Positions 22,398 to 31,320 of a stretch of 64,000 nucleotides of DNA are shown here, in pieces; the stretch's first letter is position 1, and each line of letters starts with the position of its first letter. A model generated the notes under the pieces. The model did no database searches and had not been told where the DNA came from. It saw only the letters and a list, made by a program, of their open reading frames with translations. The DNA is from Lunularia cruciata (Eukaryota; Streptophyta; Marchantiopsida; Lunulariales; Lunulariaceae). The DNA lies in the NCBI GenBank assembly GCA_948567375.1, contig OX419762.1, positions 39,661,034-39,725,033 of the forward strand, written 5' to 3'. The translations under genes were made by a program, and so were the position numbers.

Positions 22398-22640
22398 TCA
22401 AGTTGGTTGTTGGCTCCCATGTTGTCTCATATATTGGGTACACTTTCCACTACACAAGATATTTTGCACATGGATGGTGAGTACCACGGATGCATTTTTG
22501 GAGAATGCATTTGACTTCATATTCCTCCGTGCCATCAATGAGTGTTGGACAAGGTCAAATGTCTTGTATGGAAGGAAAATGAGGTAGTTGGAGGGCATAA
22601 TTTTTATAGTAAGGAAACATGGAATGTCGGATGGATCTTC
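22398..22640 (-). pseudogene. Chromovirus B chromodomain
   Basis: At the C-terminus of integrase the minus strand reads EEYEVKCILQKCI (near 22530), then KYLVxWKVYPIYETTWEP with W-K and TTWEP. These are the hallmark strands and the aromatic W-K-x-Y / W-E-P blocks of the integrase-linked chromodomain, which targets insertion to chromatin. One stop interrupts it. Confidence 0.8.
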
Positions 22641-23822
22641 ATATATGGCAGTAGCTCAAGGTGAAAAGCAACTATGCAGATTTTATGAAGAATCAAAATA
22701 GGCCCAATAAAATGACACTTGAGCTTACAAGGGCCAAATAACATGAGGTTGGTTGTTAATAGCTAGACTTGATCCTCAACATTGAACTCCATGTGTTGAT
22801 GGTGTGCATTTGCATATTATTTCTATCAATTTTGGGCAATTTGCATCGTGTGCTTGTAGTTTTCCACACCTTGTTGGATTCTAGAAACAAAAATGTTGAT
22901 AGCATCAACCTTGGTAGCCATTGGATGGATCTTCATCAAGCTCAAATTTGTGAAAGGATGCTCTTTATACATGAGGAAGAATAGTGTGACTTATGTGGAT
23001 GCATTCACTGAATTGTTGTAAGCAAATTCCACCGGTGGAAGTAAGGTGTCCCACCTCTCTTGCTCATCTAAGGTGAAGCCTCGGAGCATATTTTCAATAG
23101 TGCAATTAGCTTGCTTTGTTTGTCCATCAGTTCATGGATAGTAAGCTGAGGACATGGCCACTTTGGTTTTGAGGAAACCAATGAGTGTTCTCTAAAACAA
23201 ATTAGTGAATTGAGTGCATTAGTGATGAGTACTCAAGACAAGCCATGGTGAGAAAAAAGACTACATCTAAGTACAATTGAGCTAGTTGTGGAGCAATCAT
23301 GTCCTTGGTGGTAGGACACACATGAATCATTTTGCTAATTTGATCAACAAAGACTATTATGGAGTCAAATCCTAAGGTGGTCTTGGGCAATTCACAAACC
23401 AGATCCATGTTTACAAGTTCCCAATGTTGTGTAGGAATGGAGAGGGGTTGAAAGAGTCCTATGGGAGCTTGGTTAGAAGCTTTATTTTTTTGATAGAGTA
23501 GGTAGCTCCAAATATATTTCATCACATTGTTGCTCATCTTGGGTGAATAATAATGGCATTTGACTACATCCAAGGTCTTGTCCACTCCAACATGACCTAC
23601 AATAGCGGAATCATGACATTTTGCTGAGATGGTGGTTCTTATGTCCATTGCATCCAGAATCCACAACATGCCATGATGAAAGGTGAGTCTTTGAGTGTTG
23701 GTGATGTCTTTGGATGATTGATCTCCTACAAATTGTGGATCATTTTTTGTAGCAACAAGCATCCATGGCCAAAATTTAGGGTTTATCTTGACCTTTACCA
23801 CTAGATTGTTTACCATCGGCAT
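22640..23822 (-). pseudogene. Chromovirus B integrase
   Basis: The open piece 23202-23822 holds the zinc finger start HDSAIVGHVGVDKT, but the two Cys positions read SYLLYQ, so zinc binding is lost. The core follows (ELVNMDLVCELPKT with the first Asp; FDSIIVFVDQISKM). After a frameshift the second Asp region is changed to Asn-like, then TDGQTKQANCTIENMLRGF is clear near 23115-23060. The C-terminal GPY-type region (KIHPTFHVSLL) precedes the chromodomain. Confidence 0.9.
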
Positions 23823-24007
23823 TCATGCAATGTACCTACAAGTTGCTTCTTGCCTTCCTCGTATGTGATTGTCATGTTGAAACATTATCTCTACTTTGCA
23901 CACCAAATTTTTTGATGAGATAGATCTTTCTTTGTCTTGAGGTAGACTAGAGGTTTGTGGTCTATCTCCACTACAAATACCTTCTCACCAAGATAGTGCT
24001 TCCAATA

Positions 24008-24482
24008 TATAATAATATGGAGTTTAGCAATAAAGTTAATCAAGGCTAATAAAGTAGCAAATGTGCTAAATTAGTCTAGAATATTCTAGAAGTATCTAGG
24101 AAGCTACTTGTTATCCTCCTAAGTATTAGGTAACATGCATCCCAAGTGGCAACTTCTAGGCAGAAATTTCTTGGGAAGCTTCACGACTAGCTTAGCTTGC
24201 ACCCCAAGTAGGTAGCTTCTAGAAGCTTCTAACTAGCTTTGCTTGCACGCCAAGTAGGTGGTCTCTAGAAGCAAGCTTCTTTAGAAGCTTCCAAATTAAC
24301 TTGGCTTGCACTCCAAGAAAGAGGCTCAAGGAAGCTTCTTGAAAAGCTTCTCAAGAGTCTTGTATGCTCCTTATAAATACCAAAGCCGAGGCTCATGCTA
24401 GGCATTTGGATTTTCCCACACTCAAGTGTCCCAATGTGATCTTCTATTCTATTATTTTCCTCCTCGGTCTTGGTCTTTTACA
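24008..24482 (+). repeat. Solo LTR-F in the RNase H of chromovirus B
   Basis: 475 bp, starting TATAATAATATGG (first G of TG mutated) and ending GGTCTTTTACA. Target duplication CAATA/CAATG on the two sides. It aligns with LTR copies at 43466, 50485 (reverse), 53549 and 58348. TATAAATA at 24372-24379 with several GAAGCTTC palindromes upstream. Confidence 0.9.
24079..24091 (+). promoter_or_regulatory. Heat-shock element in LTR-F
   Basis: GAATATTCTAGAA is a perfect three-unit GAAnnTTCnnGAA site. A second perfect site TTCTAGAAGCTTC lies at 24217-24229. Both are upstream of the TATA box. Confidence 0.6.
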
Positions 24483-25756
24483 CAATGCTTGGTTGCAAGG
24501 ACAATGACCCGCTCTTCTTGTTTGATGGTATGATAGTTGTGTTTTACTGATAAAAACTTTTGAGAAAAATATGCAATTGGGTATATATCAATATGCAATA
24601 TACATCTATCATGCCACTCTTGTTGTATGACTACTCCTATTGTTACACCTGATGCATCTATAGCCAACTTGATCAGACATTTTGGGTTATACCATTTCAA
24701 GATTGGTGCATGTAGTGATGTATCTTTCAATTATTGAAAAGCCAATTCTTGTGGTTCTCCACATCCACTTCTTCCCCTTGCCTAGAAGTGTTGTTAGAGG
24801 TTGTGCAACCTTGAAAAATTCCCTGAAAAATTGATGATAGAACCCCGTCAATCCCAAGAAGCTCTTGAGTTGAGTTTGATCTTCTAGAGCACTCCATTTT
24901 TGAATGACCTCTATTTTATCTATTAGCAATTGGATACCTTTTTCAATTACTCTATGCCCCAAGTAGTCTACTTCCAACTTGCCAAACTTGAACTTTGAAA
25001 TTTTGGCATACAGATAATTTTGTCATAGAATTTGGAGGACTTCTTGTAGATGTTGCTTGTGTCCAATCACCATTCCATTGTAGAGTAAGATGTTGTCTAG
25101 GAAGATGGTAGCAGATTTATCCAAGTATAGATGAAATACATCATTCATCAAACTCATGAAAGTGGTTGGTGCATTGGTGATGCCAAATGGCATCATTAGG
25201 TACTCAAAGTGGCCATACTTGTTCAAAAATCATTTTTGTGTATGTATTCCTCCACAATCCGGATTTGGTGTAACCACTTGGTACATCAAGCTTAGTGAAG
25301 TGTTTTTCCTTGTTGAGTTGATCAAATAGGTCATCCATGCCTGGTAAGGGTATTTGTTCTTTGTTTTTTGTTGATTTAGGCCTTAATAGTCAATGCACAT
25401 GTGCATTGTATTGTCCTTCTTCATCACAAACAAGATAGGAGCTCCATATGGTGATACGTTGGGTTGGAGAAACCTCGTTTGCAGCATATCCTAAATTTGA
25501 GCCTTTACACTCTTTCAACTCATGAGGTGATAGATGATATAGGGCCTTACAAAAAGGTGTCTTCCTTAGAAATATCTCAATTTTGTGATCTACTCTCCTT
25601 TTTGGTGGTAATCTTGAGGGTAGATCATCTTGGAAGACATCTTGAAACTCATTGATGACATCTTTCAATTTCTCAAGAATTTGTAAATCAAGTTGTGCAC
25701 CTTGGATTTCTCTTATTAGACCCATGAAACAATTATCTTATAGATAATTCTTGTCC

Positions 25757-25990
25757 CTATGACATAGAGAGGCAATTCTTGCTTATGTGATCCTTCTTTA
25801 ATCCCAATGATCTTCTGTTTGCAGTTCTTGCTACTTTCTCTCTCCAATCAACCAAAAGGTTGTATTGCTCCATCCATGGTATGCCTAGGATTGCATCATA
25901 ACAAGCTAATTGTATCACTCGCCACTTAATTGCTTCTTGATACTCTCCTAAAGAGAGTATTAACTTTCTAATTAGCAACTCAATCCTCTT
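25757..25990 (-). pseudogene. Chromovirus B protease (C-terminal part)
   Basis: YDAILGIPWMEQYNLLVDW near 25905-25850 is the conserved C-terminal ILG-x-PW-type block of gypsy proteases. The N-terminal part with the D-T/S-G motif is not readable. Confidence 0.75.
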
Positions 25991-26186
25991 TGTTTGCCAA
26001 TTAGGTAGCTCTAATTTTTCATTCTCATCCTTTTATAGATCCATCTTCAAACCTCTTGCAATAGAGTGTCTAGCAATGCTTTGACATGATTGCCTTCTAG
26101 GACTCCATTAATGACAATCAATATTGAGTTTGTCTTCCTTGATCTTTGTGCACTTGTCCTTTTTCTCTCCTTGCTTTTTTTCTTCT

Positions 26187-27330
26187 TTATTGAGCCAATA
26201 AGACCATGAGGTACATGTATTGGCAATCTTTGTTTTCCAATGAGATTTTTTTTCCATCTTTCTTTTCAATTTGTCTCTCCATGTTGTTCAAAGATTGCTT
26301 GCATGGAGACCAAGGACTTCCTAAGAGATGAGCATGGCAATTCTTGGCTATGTGTCCAACTCGGCCGCAATTGCATAAGAAAGTTATTTTTTGCTTGAGT
26401 CCCTTCCCCTCATGGGACTCCATCTCTACCTTCTTTTCCTCGTCTTCCTTATCCTTGGAGTGGTTAGGCTCCTTGGTCTCAAAATTGAATGTTGTCTAAT
26501 TCTATAGGAATTGGTCCACCAAAATGGTGTGTTTCAACCCCATAATGTTGAGTTGGGACTACTCTTTCACCTCCTCCAAGTGCCCTTGCTATTCTTTGAG
26601 TGCAAGCAATGGCTTCAAAAATAGTGCAAGGATTTTGTACCATTACTTTTTGGTGAATTTATTCTCTTAACCCTCGTTTGAAATTGTCTAAAGCTTTTGG
26701 ACTCATGTTGGTTATTTGGACTTGTAGATCAAGAAATGCCTCCATGTACTCTTGTACATTGTTCTCTACTTCAACCCTCATAGTTGGGTTTGGGCCATCT
26801 ACATGGAATCCACGAATTGGAAGTTCTTTAGCAGCCCTTCCTTACATTGCTATCCAATTGACCTCTCTTCCTTTTGCCAACATTGTACATTCCCAAGCAT
26901 CATACCATATGAATGTTTTATCAATCAAGTACCCACATGCAAACATGCATGTAGAATGATCAATGATCTTGATGATCAATGATAAAAGTATCAATTCATT
27001 CTTGAAACCTAGTTCTCTACTACTCCCATGGAATGTTGCTCCTTGTAAGGCTCAATATGGCATGTCTTCTTCATCCATAGCAACAATGTGGCTTCAATGT
27101 TGACCGGGGTCGGTGTCATTGGCATGAGTAACTCTCTAGATACTTTAGCTACTAATATTAGGTTTTGAGACAATTCTCCTTCTTGCATTGCATGATCATT
27201 CTTGAAAGTATATACTTGATTTTTCAATGCCTCCATGGTCATCTTGATTTCCCAAAACTTGTTCAACATCCCCTACATTCCTTGCATCAAATCCTATAAT
27301 TGTAGTTCAATGATTCCAACACATGCTAAA
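26187..27330 (-). pseudogene. Chromovirus B gag
   Basis: Capsid-like text KELPIRGFHVDGPNP and VQEYMEAFLDLQVQITNM (26850-26690), then LDNFKRGLRE and the nucleocapsid piece CNCGRVGHIAKNC (about 26380-26340). The knuckle has C-x1-C spacing, so one Cys position is displaced relative to C-x2-C-x4-H-x4-C. The start-proximal open piece is 27009-27269. Stops occur throughout. Confidence 0.8.
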
Positions 27331-27375
27331 GCTCAAATGCTACTTCCTACTTCAATAGACAATTAATATGATCAC

Positions 27376-27753
27376 TTAGGAGGGAGTAAGGACTATTGGG
27401 ATTTTAGAAGCTATCACTAGTTGATAATATTCCTCACCAAAATTATGGACTATGAAATCACTAAACATCACTTTCAGTCTAACCACATAATAAATCTCTA
27501 CTTGAGTGTTGAAAGAGAGAGGAGTTGGTATATTCAGATCCATCATAACAAAATATAGATTTTTAAATCCCACTCTTTGTTCTATATCACTACAGGTAGA
27601 ATCATTAAGTTTGGTGAATTCATCACTATATCTATGAACTTTGTGCCAAAATGGTAAACAAGATATTCTCTCACTTGCTCTTGTTGGATATACATAATGT
27701 TGAGGTAGAATGGATTCAAGAACAAAAAGCAGGGTGCAAGAGATTGTCCTCAA
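27376..27753 (-). CDS. Unassigned 125-codon frame between primer site and gag of chromovirus B
   Basis: Begins MRTISCTLLF and ends with VIASKIPIVLTPS. It lies in the leader between the tRNA primer site and gag. The frame is also open upstream of its Met into the primer-site region. I recognise no domain. It may be a decayed N-terminal extension of gag, a leader protein, or chance. Confidence 0.3.
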   Translation of the reverse strand: MRTISCTLLFVLESILPQHYVYPTRASERISCLPFWHKVHRYSDEFTKLNDSTCSDIEQRVGFKNLYFVMMDLNIPTPLSFNTQVEIYYVVRLKVMFSDFIVHNFGEEYYQLVIASKIPIVLTPS

Positions 27754-27891
27754 AGAGCCTCCATCCCATCCTTTCTCTAAAACACTCCTAATCTATCAAT
27801 TTCATTATAGTTTCTCTCCTCAAAATTACTCAATCTCAATAGCTCATGTTCCTCCAAGAGGGGTGATCCACTCTCTTGAACTAAAATGTCT

Positions 27892-27903
27892 GCTCTGATA
27901 CCA
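27892..27903 (-). promoter_or_regulatory. Primer binding site, initiator tRNA-Met type
   Basis: Minus strand TGGTATCAGAGC one base inside the 5' LTR end, the classic plant retrotransposon site complementary to the 3' end of initiator tRNA-Met. Confidence 0.95.
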
Positions 27904-27904
27904 T

Positions 27905-28501
27905 TGTAATATTTTGAGAACAAGAGAACCTTCAAGAGAAAACCTAGAAGAAAAAACACAAAGCTTCACACTTAAAACTCTGATGCCTCAAAAGAGCACC
28001 TTGTCTTTAATATATAACAACAAGGATTCACTCAAACAAAGCTTCACCTTTGGATCAAATACATGGATTGGTGACATGTTAGTGAGTTCTACTTTTAGAT
28101 TAGTTGCATGCATGTGTGACATGTTGGTTATAGGTTGGTCAAACAAGCTTTGGTTTGAGGGAATTTCTAAGGAATCTTCTTATGAGAATCTCAAAATTGC
28201 ATGGATGAGGTACCGTTGGAAAGCTCTTGTTGAGACAAACAAGGGGGAAGGAAGGCCAGCCTTTTCTCTTTCCAAGGGGATATTGTACATATTTTTGAGG
28301 ACTAATTCATCCATTTAGGCCTCTAAAGTTTTTGTGCTATTTTTGGCTTTTACTCTATTATTAGAAGTACTCTTTTGGTGATACTCCTATTTGATCTACT
28401 CAGTCAATCATATAAAACATCCTTCCAAATATTACCAAGCCAATTTTGACCTCTAGATAATATATCTAGCTATTAGTATTAGACTAGCTAATGGTATTAC
28501 A
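27905..28501 (-). repeat. Chromovirus B 5' LTR
   Basis: 597 bp, minus-strand start TGTAATACCATTAGC at 28501, end AAAATATTACA at 27905. It has a short internal duplication of the CTAGCTAATGG/TAGCTATTAGTATT start region. Confidence 0.92.
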
Positions 28502-28506
28502 CATGG

Positions 28507-29640
28507 TGAGACATATGAGGAGATGTTGCTAGGTTGGCATGCATCTTCCTTGCTATGTATATTTTCTAAGGCCTTGGTGGTATCTCTCTTGACACATACA
28601 AGAAGAGTTGTTGAGGTCACATATCCAAAGGGTGTAGATATTGGTACAGGTCAACAAGACATTCATGATGATGTCTTAGTGATGGATTATCTTTGCATTG
28701 GTGTTGTGGGTGGCATAGTTGTTGCCAAAGGACAGAGGCCGTGTTCTTGATTCAGCCATGCAGTTTAGATTGGATGGTAGATACCTTCTTTGTGTATGTG
28801 AGATGGTAGAGTGCAAGTAATATCATTTCCATCGTAGAAACCACAATTGATACATCATGCTTAAGGAGTTAGGACATTTTGGAGTAAAGCATAATGGCTT
28901 ACTCCAAAGTCATTATTGGTGGTGCGGTATGAAGACAAATCTATAGTATTTTATTGCTAGATGTGTGGTCTGTGACCAAGTGAGAGCATCATTTAATACT
29001 CTTGCTCCACAATTACACCCATTACTTATCCTAGATTTGGGTTACCATTGGAGTTTGGATTTTGTTGGACCTTTATTGTTGACTATGAGACATCATCCGT
29101 ATGTTTTGGTTATGGTAGAGCACTTCTCCAAGTAGATTGAGTTGGTGGTACTTCTTGACAAGTCCAATGAAGGAACAACTTACTCAATTTTGGATTGGGT
29201 TCTTAGTCATTTTAGTACACAAGTTGAGGTTTTGACCAATCAAGGTATAAAGTTCTTGGAAGAGTTTTAGATCTTGTGAGACAAGGCCTGGATTGATCAT
29301 CATACTAACCTATTGAGATCACCTTGAGGCAAATGGCTTAGCAGAGAGAGTGGATAGACGGTGAAGAGAGGATTGTCTAAGTATGGTTTGCAAAAGACCA
29401 CTTAGGAGATTGGGATCTTTAGTTATCTTGGTTGGTCATGGGTTATTGCTTCAGCCGGCAAGCCTCCTTAGCATCCTTCTCTCCTTACTTTCTAGTCTAA
29501 AGATGAGATCCAAATTTACCTACATACATTTATTTTGATGTTACTATAGTTTTGGACTTGGATGATCTATACATATGGATGAGTGCATGTTCTCAATGAA
29601 CAGAGATCTTTTAGAGAGTGATGCCAATGGCCTTGAGAAC
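28507..29640 (+). pseudogene. Element D integrase
   Basis: Element D resumes here. The zinc finger reads LGHFGVKHNGLL ... HYWWCGM ... ARCVVCDQVRASFN (28868-28995), with H and both Cys present. The core reads WSLDFVGPLLLT (first Asp) and YVLVMVEHFSK. The second catalytic region is VEVLTNQGIKFLEEF, where the usual TDQG has Asn for Asp. Further on DWDLxLSWLVMGYCFSRQA and LASFSPY are the C-terminal part. Integrase inserts the cDNA into host DNA. Stops and the D-to-N change mark it as dead. Confidence 0.9.
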
Positions 29641-29643
29641 TTA

Positions 29644-30399
29644 TGTAATACCAATAGCTAGATAAATGATCTAGAGATGAAATTTGCTTTGGTAACATCT
29701 GGAAGGATGTTATACATGATGGACTAAATAGATAAGCTAGAGGTTTCACCAAAAGAGTACTTCTACTAATAGACCAAAAATCAAAACATGCTTGGAAACT
29801 TTAAAATCAATAACTAGGCATATGATCTAGAGGTGAAACTTGGGGTGGTGACATTTGGAAGGATGTTAGACATGATGGAGAACGTAGATCAGATAGAAGT
29901 ATCACCAAAAGAGCACTTCTACTAATAGGGTAGAAGCCAAAATAGGCCTGGAAACTTCAAAGGCAATTTTGGAGGCCCAAACGGATGAATTAGGCCTTGA
30001 AAATGTGTCGAGTGTCTCCCCTATGGAAGAGAGTTTGGCCTTCCTTCCCTCCTATTTTGTCTCACCAAGAGCGTTCCAACAATTCCTCACCCATGTGATT
30101 TTTAGATTCCTACAAGAAGATTCCCTAAATCATTTCCTTTAGTCAAAGCCTATTGACCAACCAGATGGGACCAGGACCAACATATCACCCATCCAAGCAA
30201 GTAATCTAAGGGTGGAACTTGCTGACAGATCACCTATCCATGTACCTAATCTTATGGTAGAGCTTCCTTGGAGGAGATCCTCCTTGGCTATATAATAAAG
30301 AGAATGTGCTCCTTTGGGGCATCGGAGGATTGAGTGTGAAATTTTTGTTTTCTCTCTGGTATCTCTCTTGAAGAGTTCTCTTGTCCTTGGAGTATTACA
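29644..30399 (+). repeat. Solo LTR-B inside element D integrase C-terminus
   Basis: 756 bp from TGTAATACCAATAGC to GGAGTATTACA. It is longer than other copies because its first ~175 bp are duplicated (second start near 29820). Flanks ACTTA (29639-29643) and ACTAA (30400-30404) look like a 5-bp duplication with one change. TATATAATAAAG near 30290. Confidence 0.88.
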
Positions 30400-30900
30400 A
30401 CTAAGAGATTACTCATCATAGGGATACCTTATGCTATGCTACTATTTGAGGAGGAGGTTATAGACCCTTGATCCATCAATTTCATCCAAGTGATTATGTA
30501 TATCTATGGTAGATTGCACCGATGACACTTGATGTTACTATAGTTGCATTATCTTGAGAGTGAGTGAGGTTTTGTCTTCTAGAGTCCTTGTGTTGGAAGG
30601 ACGTAATGGTGTTGTTTGGAGGATCATATGCACAATTTTGCACCATGCTACTTCCCAAACATTGATGACATTTTAGACCCAAGCTTGGCACTTGTAGGTG
30701 CAGGCTTGCAGTGTATGTTATATGGCCCTTTGGATGGAGTTGCTATTATGTTGGTGTGTGATAGTTGTTCAAGAGAATGGCATATGGTTTGTTTGACTCT
30801 CTCCTCATGGTGGTTCTTCAAGGATAGTGGTTATGTCTTAGATGTACTTGACTTCTAGCTAGTTCATCCTTTATGTGGTATAGATTGGAGATAGGAAACT
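30400..30900 (+). pseudogene. Element D C-terminal region with PHD finger
   Basis: After LTR-B the polyprotein continues: ITHHRDTLCYATI, then HQFHPSDYVYL (typical post-integrase PGDYVYL strand), then open frame 30616-30858. This holds a PHD-type zinc finger: C33-x2-(Y36), LVCDSC (C48, C51), WHMVC (H56, C59), followed in the neighbouring frame by WLCLRC at 30828-30845 (W, C, C). The C4HC3 pattern is complete except that the second Cys is Tyr, with one frameshift before the last pair. PHD fingers read histone H3 tails. Location at the Pol C-terminus parallels where chromoviruses carry a chromodomain. Confidence 0.78.
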
Positions 30901-31019
30901 AACAATAGGGCTCAATAGTGCCCGGCCTCCTGATCTTTTCCCACCATAGGGCATACCATATACTTGGAATAGATGGCTATTTGGAATTAGAGGGACCTAA
31001 CCACCAATTAGGAGGGAGA

Positions 31020-31320
31020 TTATGGCCCTTTAGAATTCATGTATGACTTATGTATGAGTTGTCTTTCTATAGTGTATGATGTTGACATGGATACATGTTG
31101 TGTAGTAATGTATATATGCATGACAACTATCATGACATTTGTAGCACTTAAGCTAGTTTGCTTGGATGCTAGAGTGATAGTGTTGCTAGTCATAGGTATT
31201 TGGGTAGTTACTCATGAACTACTTGTTGGCGGTCCAATTTCATGTTATGGTTATTGATCACATGGTGGGGCCCATTATCACTTGCACCATTCACACCATT
31301 GGATGTGCCTATTCTATTTT
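31020..31320 (-). repeat. Two LTR-A ends joined head to tail
   Basis: 31020-31125 is the terminal ~105 bp of LTR-A in reverse orientation, ending ATGCATGACA. After two bases (AC) a second LTR-A begins at 31128 (TATCATGACATTTG) and runs to about 31320 (CACATGGTGGGGCCC). The join resembles an LTR-LTR junction. It lies just beyond the PHD finger of element D and may represent remains of its 3' LTR. Confidence 0.75.

Larger units (their letters stand above)
23870..25725 (-). pseudogene. Chromovirus B reverse transcriptase and RNase H
   Basis: Minus strand from 25725: FQDVFQDDLPSRLPPKR and HKIEIF (start of RT), then GHFEYLMMPFGITNAPTTF and FLDNILLY at 25092-25103, where the catalytic FLDD has become FLDN. 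VDYLGHRVIEKGI and LKSFLGLTGFYHQFF follow, then RNase H from 24670 (LAIDASGVTIGVVIQQE, PIAYFSQKF). The RNase H is split after ATKH by solo LTR-F; the continuation HYLGEKVFVVEIDHKPLVYL lies at ~24005-23950. Removing LTR-F and one 5-bp duplicate restores the ATKHWKHYLG frame. Confidence 0.93.
21173..28501 (-). mobile_element. Chromovirus B (Ty3/gypsy) with three LTRs
   Basis: Outer LTR ends are flanked by CATGG on both sides (21168-21172 and 28502-28506). Minus-strand order is 5' LTR (27905-28501), primer site, leader frame, gag, protease, reverse transcriptase, RNase H, integrase, chromodomain, polypurine tract, LTR (21741-22319), then a third LTR (21173-21740) in tandem. It interrupts element D between RNase H and integrase, whose sequence continues on the other side. 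All genes are broken. A solo LTR-F (24008-24482) sits in its RNase H. Confidence 0.93.
7900..30900 (+). mobile_element. Element D: old Ty3/gypsy element with captured methyltransferase and PHD finger
   Basis: Plus-strand remnants in collinear order: gag-like (8.6-10.4 kb), aspartic protease (10.5-11.6), cytosine-5 methyltransferase (11.84-12.66, resuming at 18.84), reverse transcriptase and RNase H (20.2-21.1), integrase zinc finger and core (28.5-29.6), PHD finger (30.6-30.85). The pieces belong together because removing the nested insertions rejoins them: at 12660/18843 and at 21172/28507 the same protein family resumes beyond the insert. All parts carry stops and frameshifts, so the element is dead. 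Its LTRs are not proven; the LTR-A pieces at 4.3 and 31.0 kb lie in the right places and share orientation. Position of the right boundary after 30.9 kb is uncertain. Confidence 0.8.
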
